From contig NC_092802.1 of NCBI RefSeq assembly GCF_918797505.1, positions 10,001,480 through 10,065,479 of the forward strand: a DNA stretch of 64,000 bases, given 5' to 3'. Under the pieces are notes generated by a model. The model was not told where the DNA came from. It saw only the letters and a program-made list of their open reading frames with translations, and ran no database searches. Shown in pieces: positions 43,701 to 55,400 of this stretch. Source of the stretch: Bemisia tabaci. Taxonomy: Eukaryota > Arthropoda > Insecta > Hemiptera > Aleyrodidae. A program made the translations under genes and the position numbers. Numbering within the stretch: the stretch's first letter is position 1; each line of letters starts with the position of its first letter.

Positions 43701-46380
43701 TTTTCGTGTCATTTAACCTCTAAAAAGTCTATTCGCACGGCTGTATCTCTTGCATGCAACAGGCCCATTACCTCGGAAACTTTAAAAATAACTTTTTCAT
43801 CATAGGTCAACTCCGCATGAAACCCCCTATCATACTTGCAATGAGTTAAAGGTTCTCGTCGATCTACTATGGAAAAAGCATTATTTCTGAATTTCCACAC
43901 AGGCACTATGATAACGCAGACACATGTGTGCCTGGAAAAATGAGGGAAATGAGATAAATAATTCATACAGGATGGCTGGCGCTGAATTTTAAAAAAATCC
44001 ACGCGGTTCGTCGTTAAACCAGAATTTTTTAGAAAATGAAAGTTTTTTCTCAGTGGCTCGGTGGTTAGAAAATCCAACTTCTCCGCACATGTCGACAGAA
44101 TTGCCTATCAAAAGTCGATTAATTTATGTTCATAACTCGCTTGTAACTAAAACATTCCGATTGTTGTATCTTTCACTGGCTTTTTGCTTTTGCGACAGTA
44201 AAAAAAATTAAGATGTAAGAAACTAAAGTTTCCTTTTTCTTTTTTTAAGATTGCCCGGGTTCAAAGATTTGTCGAACCATTATACGAGCCATGAAAGCAT
44301 GGTCAGATAAAACTTGCATCCGTTTCAAGCAGAGGAGTGGAGAACATGATTGGGTTCGCATTTTTCATAACGAAACGCAATTGTGAGTATTTCCACGTTA
44401 TTTTCAACTTTTGAATCTATTTGCCTCGAATAACCTCAAAACAATTAGAAAGAGGCACAGAGAGAAGGAGGAAGAGGGGGAGTGTGAAAGAGAATATAAA
44501 ATTGTGCGAGCTATGATCACGAGAGGGAAAAAATACGTCCTACATAAACATGCTAAAATACTTTGAGTCTGCGGGATAATGTGACCAAAAAATGAATTCC
44601 CCCGGAATCATTTGCGGTTAGAGAGGATGTTCTTAAGGGTAAAAATGATATACATTCGTCCAAATTGCATAAAAAAATCTTAATTTTCTGAGATTCCGAT
44701 TAAAGCATTTTCACTTTCGTCTCTTTTAATTTTACCATTTTCTTGTCAATTTCATCTTGTAATTTTTCGTGATCGGAATATTTGCGTAACACAAAAATAG
44801 GCTGTCTCCTGAAATTCAGCTCAATTGGATCTATTTTGGAGGCTACGACATTAATCAGAATATTTCAGAATTTATTAGCTGAAAATTGCAAGCTCTCGAA
44901 AAATGCTGATTTTCTCAACCCCTTATGCTTACTATTTTTTCTTTTAAAAAAAAAAACAAACAAAAAAACAGTTTTTTTAGTCCGGGGGCATAGATTCAAG
45001 AACAGCCTCATGTGTAACCGTAAGTAAAGTAAGTGTAAATTGTGTCTTAATATTTTCGCACTGCATGATGTGTAGAAAAATAGTTAGAAAATTGTGTTGA
45101 AAAAGTGTCGATGTTGTCAAGATAACATTTGCGTTTAAAGCCCAAAATTCAATGTGGCGGCCAAAGTGGGAGTTCGGGGGCTGGCAATTTTGAAATTTAT
45201 CTTTGGTGTCGTGTTTGGAACCTTTTCCTACGTAATTTTCGACATAGGTTCCGAATTCGGCGTTCAAAATACGTTCCGCTCCAAAACCAAGATGACCGCA
45301 AAAATTCCCACTTCATAGTCATAACTCCGGTAGGTATCTACCAGTGTCAGGTATACGGTATCCAGCATTTCGTCGTAGTTTTCATGTAAAAGATCAAAAA
45401 CTTACTACAGGCCCTTTTTATACTTCAATGTAGCCACATTCACAATAAATTGTGCTCACTGGCATTCATTGCAAATTGCGTTTTTCGTCGATCGAAGTGG
45501 CACGCCAGACACAAAAACTTGCTGCTGAAGATCTGAAAATTTGTCCATGGACACGCATTCTTGCTTAATTTCACGTGATTAGCCTAGTTCCTCCAAAAAA
45601 GTGCCTACAAATTCTTCTCCCCCACCTTCAACTTTGCCCAAATCGCAGCCAAAACGAGTCGTACTCATCGCAAATCACGTTTTTCGTCGATTTTTTCAAG
45701 AGGTACAAACCTCAAACTTACTTAGTATCATCCGGGGTGTTGATATTTAAGATTTTATTGTACTTAAGCACATACAGCACACCATACTCTCAAGTGTCGG
45801 TGGATTCGTTCTATCGAAAACAATGTTATTTCATTCTTTAATTTCCACTCGTAGCGGATGTTCAGCCGACAACGGGAGACAAGGTGGGGAGCAAGAACTT
45901 TCATGCGGTCCTGGTCAGTGGCACCATCGAATTCTCATGCACGAATTAGGACATGTTCTCACTCTAAAACACGATCACCAGCGCCCAGATAGAGACAAAT
46001 ATGTAAAAGTTATTGATCAGAACATTAAGCCGGTAAGTCACGATGATGGGTCTAGTGCACACAAGAGATGCGTGGAAGGCATGACGTGCTTCGCGATATT
46101 CGATTGATCTGTCACTATTAAACCCATGGAAAAGGATCGATAACCAGGGTGTTCAGAACAAGCACCTTAAGAATCGTTCCTTTACCATAGCCTCAAATAA
46201 GAATTTATCGATAATAGATTATTCCGCCTCGCCACTGAAAAATATCCTCTCAATTCTACGTCAAACGTAAAACGTAACGTAACGTAACGTAACGTAACGT
46301 AAACGTTCTACGTAAAAAACGTAAAATTTTCGTAGTTCTTGTGGTGATTTCTTTTCCAAAGTACTGCGTCTGCGGGTATT

Positions 46381-46432
<52 letters not shown>

Positions 46433-49400
46433 ACATTAATCAGATTTGCTCATGGAGAGACTTAAGAAAACCTAACTGAAATAAATAAACAATTTTGAAA
46501 AAAAATTCTCAATTATAAGTTTCCAATTGTTTTCTCACTGCCTGATTTCTTAGAGTTGCAAGAACAAAAACTTTAATTGAATGTAAATCATTCGTAAGAC
46601 ACACATGTGCACCAGTTGATTTGATTGCTCAAAAATTAATTTATTTGACACGTACCTAAACAATATTATGACCATTCAAACCTTAGACATGCATATATTT
46701 ATAACATTGTAAGGTGTAAGATATATAATACAGTGGATATCGGATATAACGACCTTGAAGGGACCAGCCATATTCGGTCGTTATAGCCGATAGTCGTTAT
46801 AACCGATAGTGGAATTTTTACGCACGTACCCTATGTTAAAGAGCTGAGAACAAGGCTGTGCTGTAGGTGGGATTCCAGGGCCCGGTGAATTTTGCTGCTG
46901 ATTCATTATCTCTTCAGTAACACCTTTGTTTATTAGCTTTATCTAATTTTATTTGAATTGAATATTTATTTAATTCATTTATTTTTTTATTCTAGGACTA
47001 ATTTTAATTAAAACACTTTGTTTGAATTTGTAAAAACAAGGTATTTTATAATATTGAGAATACATGCACTACACACTACATTATGTTTGCAATACATATG
47101 CGCAATACCGAAGAAGTATAAAACTTCTAATTTGAATAATAGTCCGTGATTTCTTTTTGCTTCACAATCGTGTTCGCGTACCCTTTTTGTAACGCTCTAT
47201 GGGCCGAGCGTAAAGTGTGATAAAGTGGAATCGTTCCATTCTGAGTTCAAAATTAGGAATTTTTGAACAGTTGTGATGGCTTCTAGGGCGTCTGGAAACG
47301 AGATCCTCTCCTCTTCGGCCTCTGTTGCTGTCGCTCAGGTCGTTATAACCGATCACCACATCTGTTGGGACGCGAAAACTCCGTCGCTATGACCGATATG
47401 TCGTTATATGCGATGTCGTTATAACCGATACATAAATACATTGAATGAATGGGATTTCAGCCGGGACCGACCAGTTTACGTCGTTATGCCCGATATGTCG
47501 TTATAACCGATGTCGTTATATCCGATATCCACTGTACATCGATAATATTAATACGCCGAAAGGAAAATTAAAAGTCTTTGTGCTTCCTATTCTTTTTCCT
47601 ATGATTTCAACTTTTAGTGATGCAACCTTCGAGAAGGTCTTTTGACATTGACCATATCGATGCAGGATGCCTTAAAATTTAATTCTAGGTTCAAAGGTAA
47701 TACTCCTAGATCTTCTCGCAATTGATACAACTTAGGAGAACGTGTTGAATTGTACTTAAGTGAAATTCTGCAACAACTTTTCTTGATTTTTTCAGTCAAT
47801 TACGTTGAGAGCAAACAATTGGAATGATATTTTCCATTAATTGGATTGTTTACAATTCCTATATCCAGAAATGTATCAAGTTTAAGGAGGTTTGAGATGT
47901 TGATGCCTCCCATAACTAATGTTTAGCTGACTAATATGTTTACTGATTTCACAGGGATTTGAAAATCAGTTTGAAATAAAGGACCGAAGTGAATTCAACA
48001 TTTTGGGACTCCCGTATGATCGACATTCGGTAATGGCGTACGGTGCGTCAACATTTTCAAAGGTGAAGTGATTTTTTGTGCTCAGTGGAACTTTAATTCA
48101 TTTCATCCAACCTACATATCGATCTACGTACTAGTCCGTAGGCGTGAAAGAGGCAAAAGTAAGATACCCAAACTACAGCTGAGCGACGGCGCGGCGGCCG
48201 GCTGGCCGGAGCACAACTCGCATTGGCGCCTTCAAACCTAAGGAGATACTCTCAGCATTGCGCAATGCGTGAAGTATCCCCTTAGGTTTGTAGGCGCCAG
48301 TGCGCGTTTTGCGCAGGCGCGACGTTAATATTGCATCACTCGGCGCATATACCGTGCCAAAAAAATTATAAAAAATGAACCTGCGGCAACAATTCGAAGT
48401 TCACGGATAAATAACGAGCAATTCGAGAAAACCGCACTGAAAAAAATTCTCGGCCATTTTACCACGGTCCGTTGGCACTTTTACCATCTCACTTTTTTAC
48501 CAATTATTGGTAATTTTACCAAGACAGACTGGTAAGCTTACCTAAAAACTGGTATTTTTACTGTTTTTTTCAGGTAAGAATACCACTTTTATTGGCAATC
48601 AACTCCCGGTAACTTTTCCATTTTATCTCGGTAATTCTACCACAGTCGATAAAATATATTGGCGTTTTTACCAAGGTCTAGTAAAATTACCGACAAACTA
48701 AAAACAAAGCTCGTTAATAAATGTTGGGGCTACAGCTAACCGAATTTGCATCACAACATTGAAAAGTTTCACCTGGCAACCTACTTCATTGCTTATTTTG
48801 GAAGTATGTTTTGTGTTGAAAACTTTGAGAATGGTCGATCGAAAAGTAAGAAATTTCGCGAATGATTTAAAAATTAATTTTATATCTGGTCATAAAATAC
48901 GTAGATTGGTAATCAATCAAACAAAAGATCGCATTTTTCCGCGCTGGAACACTGAAAAAAAGGTATGGTAACGGCTACTATAAGTCTACTTGATTTTTTA
49001 CGTAGTGATACTATGTAGTGAAAATGACCAGAATTATAGTAGTATTCACCAGAATTCAGGTAATTCTTAACACAATATTGTAAATGCTGTCATACAATCT
49101 GGTGTTAGTTACTATACTCGGATCACTGTGTCTGAGTATGGTAAAATCTACCATTATTTTTCTCAGTGAATGACCTCGTAAGCTCCACAGGATGAAAGAA
49201 GAAAAGTATGGTAAGGTTATTGATTTCACAGCAATTTGTATTTGAGACTGTAATTTTGCATAAAAAATATTGTCTCACTTCCCAAGAAATGCAGTGCGTA
49301 TCAATAATATAACGTCCATTGTTTGCCTTTTAGGACGGAGAAAAAAAGACACTGAAACCAACCAAACTCTTAGGCGGTGGTACGCTGAAACGTGCAGAAA

Positions 49401-52400
49401 AAATCAGTGAAGGAGATGCAATGAAAATCACTGACCTTTACCGCTGTACTGGTTAGTTGCATTCAGTTTTTACTCTTAGCTTAGTTTTTCTAACGACCGT
49501 ATAGGGTTTTTTTTTAAGAGTCCTTTCCTAAACTTACGGAGAGGTAGAGAAATGTCATTAAGAGTGCTCATTAAGCAGGAAGGAACCAGGCCATATCGTT
49601 ACTAAGCATTCCTTTGCACTACCGCTCGGTAGAGCCGATTTCCATAATTTTTGCGGTCATCGGCAGGTGATACCGCCGGAAGAAAGTAGTTAGTGCAAAA
49701 ATGAAGTTTTGAGGAAAAGGCTCACAAGCATCTGACCGGAAAATTTTATTCAAAAAAGCCTCCGCTCTTTGTCAGATTGTCACTAATCATCTGGTAGACT
49801 CCTTGAAATTGTTTGAATGATTAAAAATCGACCGATTTTATTTTAATTACATAAAAAGGGTATTTTTCATTATCCGGCTAGGCTATTGTTAGACAAGACA
49901 GCCGTTAGTGTTATCTCCTGTATACTGCCGTGGTTGCGTTTTGGACAGACAACAAACACATTTTCAGATTAAAAATTGGTAGAGGAGGGTGGCACTTTAC
50001 TTGAAAGCACTGTTTTCATCGGCTCTCTGGAGGAAAAATGTCACTTACTGCTGTCTTGCCTGAAACTCCGTCAGTTTCTGCGCACTTACGGCTTCCTCAC
50101 ACGTCTCGTTTTTGCACAATTAAGATGAATTTTGCTGTTTTAGCCATTTCAGTGATTTCATCAAAAAGAGATTAGACAAATTTTGAAGGAAACTGGATTT
50201 CGAAATTTTGACACGTCCTACTCTCTTCGCTATCACCGCAGGGTAGTCCAAGATGATTTTCAGATTTTGGGAATATAACCCAGATTTATATATATATATA
50301 TATATACATATATAATACACACACGTAAATAGCCTAGATGCTGATCGTCGTTAAATAAAATTAACTAACTATATATATATATATTTTCTTTTTTAATTCA
50401 TAGAAAATAGACATGAATACAATTCGTATAGAGGCATATAAATAAATGTTCAGGTTCTAGTTGAGATCTCAAGTAAAGTTATGCGATCATATTGATCAGA
50501 TAGTAAAGAATTAATCATAAGTTAATCATAATTACAATCCGTGTAGAAAATAGTAACATAAATATTCTAGGTCTGCATGAGATCTCAAAAGATTATTGTA
50601 TATTGAGTGTTGAAAATGTGAGTTGAAAGCGCCGAGAATCCGAGGCAGTGGCGAGGCGTGAATTTCGATGTATCGATTGTTATGCCGTTTAAACCTGGTA
50701 AAGAATCGATTTTTAAGGTGTTCGCTGCGAACACCCTGTTTATCGATCCTTTTCCCTAGATTTAAACGGCATAACAATCGATATATCGCAAAGCACGCCA
50801 CGCCACTGATCCGAGGGTGCGATCTTCATTCCGAAAGCGAGTAAACATTGAGGCTCCGTGAGTTGAATACAGTTACAATTTCTTCTTATAACAGGTAAAA
50901 AATTCTAGAGGAATCGCCCAAGTAGAAACTCACCCTGCTCTCCTTATAATAAGTTAAAATGATCGTCCTAATTTTAGGCAGAGTCAGTGGCGTAGACAAG
51001 GCGGGGTCCAGAGCCCCCCCCCCCCCTTTCTTAGCCTCGTTAATTGTACCTTTTTTTCAGTGGCGTGGCGTGAATTGCGATGCATCGATTGTTAGTTATT
51101 CCATTTAAACATGTGGAAAAGAATCGATTATTAAGGTCGTGTTCGCTGCGAACACTCTGTTTATCGATCCTTCTCCATAGGTTTTAATGGCATAACAATC
51201 GATACATCGCAATTCAAGCCACGCCACTGCTGTTTTTACTCCTGCGGGGCGATTATTGAACTTGATGGACAAAGCTATAGACAAAGAAGACAAAAGGGAT
51301 ATAGAAGGATCCTATTGGTGGAATCGGGTGATTGCAATGGACAAGGAGGTAGGTAATAGACTAACTATCGGCAACTCATGAGAGACCATTTAGTTAGTCC
51401 ATCATTTTCTCCCTTAGTCTATAAGAACCACCCATCTCAACCAATAGGATTGCTACATACTCCCTATGTCTTCTTTGTCTATAGCTTTGTCTATCAGTTT
51501 CAATGATCAGCCCGCTGGAAGGGCAGACATGAAACATTATCAGGGGCTAATATAAATGGACCCCCGCCCCCCACCCCCCTCAAAGAATCCTAGCTACGCC
51601 TTTGGCAGAGTAAAGGAGAGATTGCAGATTTTGACCCTATTATCGCCTTAGTACTCCCATTTGAACGATGTAAATTTTCACGTTTTGTCATAATAATAGT
51701 TGAAAGAAAGAGGTGACGTTGAAGCACCTCGGCAAGTTTACTAAACTTGTTTGTATTTTTAACTGCGAATTTTATTTTTGTAGGCCCCCAGCAAAAAACA
51801 AGCTGGCCTGTCGATGTTTTTTGTGACTTCAAAGATGATGATTGCGGCTTTGACTGGTTTCGACAAGGCACGTGGAAGTGGGTTCCGGAATCAGGTCAGA
51901 AGTTTTAAACTTCTTCAATTATAAAATATTAAACGTTATAAATTCAAACTTAAAACAATTTAATTTATAATATTTTAATTCTTTCTCAGGTCCAAAGTTG
52001 TAAACTGACACCAAACTATTCAGCTAAATACATTAGATGGTTTGATGTATTGATTTGATTTTTCCTCTCCACTTGGAAGAATCGGGAGGTAGAAAAAACA
52101 TTCAAGCTACAAGATGTAATTAACCTCGCGATTTGTTGAGACTTGCGCATCGAGACTAATACAGGGTGATTCAAAAGTATCTTCCACCCCCAGTAATTTT
52201 TTACCTTACGCTTGGAAGATGTTCCTAGGTCAAACGAACCTATGTTTTAGTCCCCTAAAAATTTTAGGGGGGGGGGCAACGGACCCCAACTTTTTTTCAA
52301 CTAGGGAGACCCTCCTTCTGATACCTCGTTCGAAAGAGTATTAAAAAAGAACCGTTTTTGAGAAAAGCCGAAGCTAATACATACCTCTAACCTTTTTAAA

Positions 52401-55400
52401 ATAGCGGCCGGTTGAAGCTTAAGATAATAGCTGAAAATTGACACCGCGAACTGATCTAGTACATACCACCGGTAGAATTGAGAACCTTCTGCGGCTCTTA
52501 CCCCTACATACAAAACCAATGAGTGTAATTCGGCTAGAATTCACTTATCTCACAAAAATCTCATAAGAGAAGTCGTTCCATCCAACCCTTGCGCACTAAG
52601 ATGCTACGCAGAGATTTGAAGCGGGAAGCTTGAAAAATGCATCGTTTTCACTCGGTTCGCGAAGTTAGGATTGTATTTCAGACTTTCCCGATGCTTTCAG
52701 CGTGATTTTTGAGCCACTTTTTTTTCTGTAAGATACAAGTCTCCTTTCTGCGCTAGCTGAATCTTGCAACAGGGCAATTTACCTTGAGGTGATTTCAATA
52801 AGATTTCTGCCAGATCAAAGAAATACAAGGGGACTCTTGAAATTCCGTCGCGACTTTTAGGCAACTTTCTTTTTAAGCCTGACTTTTAAGACTCATGTTC
52901 ATGCTTCAACGTGACGTTCAAATCACCTCCACATAACATCTCCATTCCAGCCGACTGTTGCGTTAATTTTTTTTTTTTTTTTTTTTTCCAGAGAAGGGTG
53001 GGCACTTGATAAGCTCTTCGCCGAGTTACAGGAAGCCACTGCCAAAGAGAGGAAACATTTACAGTATCAATTTTCATGGTTTGAGTCCGTTCGACCGTGA
53101 TCGTGGACCAATGGGATGTATCAGTTTCGAGTATTCGTTTCAATATACCACTAACGGAGAGATTAGTTTGTCGGTTAGTGTCCAAGCCTGTTTTGTCACT
53201 CGAAGGATCCATTGCGAACAAAAGATATCGCGATTGGCTACTTAACAAGATCCGAACCGCGAGAAAAGCGTCACAAGTTTTCTCTTGATCCCACTGAAAA
53301 AAAAAAAGTTCGGTTGTACCGAAGTTCGGTGTTCCATATTATCCCAACTCATTCGATTTATCAAACAGAATTTTCGGTCTGTCAAACTGAATCTTCGGTT
53401 TCTCAAACCGAACTTGTGCGGTTGACGAACACAGTTTGATCATAAATGCGGAACGTTCGGTTGCACGAACCGAAAGTTCAATTTGACCAACCAAATATTC
53501 GGAATGATATGGAACACCGAACGTTCGGTTTACGTGACTGATTTTTTTTTCAGCGCATCTTTCGCGGATTACTATCCACAACCACACCACGGAAAGTTGG
53601 GAAATCAACTCCGAAAGGAGATATTTGCAAGTATTTTTTGCAACTTGCGAGTGGCCAGCGCAACGGACTATCGCCAACGCGGTCCACGTTCGATCTTAAC
53701 AGCTTCCACCTGATTTTTAATGAGGTTGAAAATTTTCAACTCAAAGATTTGGTCAATTTAACCCGAGGAGAAACTAATAAATAACTATGAACCGCAAGTT
53801 TAGTTTACTTTGTGCTCTACTCCCCATACTAACATAACATGTTGGTTACTTTGTCTTACTGTGTGACCCCAGTTAAATGGTCTCAAACATCAGTTTCCCG
53901 GGGCTGATTGTTGGACAAAGGCTGAGATATGAGACTCAAGCCGCAAAATTAACACTTAAAGATATTTGAAAGGGGATAAAAAGAAGACAAGCACTGGTAC
54001 TTATGTCGTCTGTGTGTCTCAGAGCCGAGAGCATTTCAAGATCGACTGGATGTATTTCTATCAAACGGAACTAAGCGCCATCGGGTGAGGAAGGGAGAGG
54101 GGGGCTTGGATTGGCGGGTGTTGCGGTACGCGATGCTCGTTCCATCCTATACTCGCAATACTTTTCCATGCTGCCGTGCTAAGGAAGAACGCCGTATGAA
54201 CCTCCAGGCGTTGCCAAATTTCCTTCGATAAAACGCGAATTTCCTGGTAAAATTATGAATATTTTCCTTTCGATTATTCAGATAATTTTGCACGCAATTT
54301 CACCTAAAATTCCTGAACATCTCAAGGGAAACTATTTATAAATTTCCTCAAAAATAAATATTTCATCGAAGGAAATTTGGCAACTCTCGAATGTTCATAC
54401 GGCGTTTTCCCTTAGCACGGCAGCATGGCGCTTAGTTCCGTTTGACAGAACACGCTATCCGGGATTCTGTAATCCTCAAAAGGAACTCAATTTGGCGCTT
54501 AGTTCCGTTTGAAAGAAATACGACCAACTTTGATGAGCCTTTAGCTTTCAACATACATTAAAGTCGCTCCTCTGCACGCACTCTGGCGTTCTGCGATACC
54601 CGATCCTAAAAAGTTTTGTTTTCTTCTTTCTCTCTCTTTTACCTCCTGTTTCGTGACAATGTATTGGGCTTGTTTTTGGTGCAGCTACTGAAGGTGGATG
54701 TGGACACACCCTTCGATATCCGCTATAAATCGCATCGGTTGCAGAATGTTCGAATATGGTCCCACAACGATAAGAACCCAAATCCTGCAAAATACATCCG
54801 ATGGTATCAGGACTCTGTTCCAGCTAACGTGCAAGGCCCATTCAGAGTAAGGACCAAGTTTTGACCGTTGCCGTTTTCTTCTCGTTCCATGTACACCTGG
54901 TGATAGGTTAAATACGGAGTTACATAATATGGACGCATGTCTATCAAACGGAACTCACTGGAAAAAAAAAAAAAAAAAAAACACATTGGATCTAGAGTCT
55001 AGACTCTTGAAAACATTGACAAGAAAAAATACTCTTGATTCAACTGATTTTTGCTTGATCGAATCAAAACGAAATCCGCTTAAATTAAGAGGCTTGGTTT
55101 TTGATTTAAGCTAGATTCTGATTGAATCAAGAGTACTTTTTCTTGTCGATGTTTTCAAGAGTCTGGACTCTAGATCCAATGTGTTTTTTTCCAGCGTATG
55201 TGCATTAAGACATGAGCCCTGCGGCCCATAAGAATATGTGCATAACAAGGCTCACGTCATAATGCACATAGTTCCGTTTGCTAGAAATACGTCCATATCG
55301 GCGTTGAATCTCCCATCACGCATCTCGTTTGCGGTGTTTCAAAATCTACGGTCTCATCGTAATATTTTCCAGGAGTATTGTATTGTATTATTTTCTCTAC

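Larger units (their letters stand above)
37783..44249 (+). other. Gene C introns 1-2
   Basis: Introns of 2467 and 3918 bases with elements listed separately. Intron 2 also has a left fragment of the GGACCACTAGACAAGG element (40431-40560), an inverted pair around 40649-40697 / 40742-40801 (TTGAAAGTTAAATTGTTTAC), and a ~30-base T tract at 40859. No family exon is seen in them. Confidence 0.5.
46033..49333 (+). other. Gene C introns 4-5
   Basis: Introns of 1922 and 1271 bases. Intron 4: a hairpin element right after the donor, an ACGTA pentamer run (about 46268-46305), a ~49-base T tract (46383-46431) and the pogo/Tigger-like element. Intron 5: the GC-rich hairpin block, a truncated CTCGG MITE and a CACTGAAAAAAAGGTATGG MITE. 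Confidence 0.55.
49452..51783 (+). other. Gene C intron 6
   Basis: 2.3 kb with two hairpin copies, the AAGCTATAGACAAAG palindrome, a TA microsatellite near 50285-50310 and a C tract at 51018-51031. No exon is seen besides those called. Confidence 0.5.

Noticed and set aside
46268..46305. Telomere-like repeat
   Set aside because: The unit is a five-base CGTAA/ACGTA run of only about seven copies; it is not TTAGG and is too short.
53006..53245. Intron-retaining reading frames starting at ATG in gene C exon 8
   Set aside because: They are off-frame or run past the GTTAGT donor; the correct frame is fixed by homology to genes A and B.
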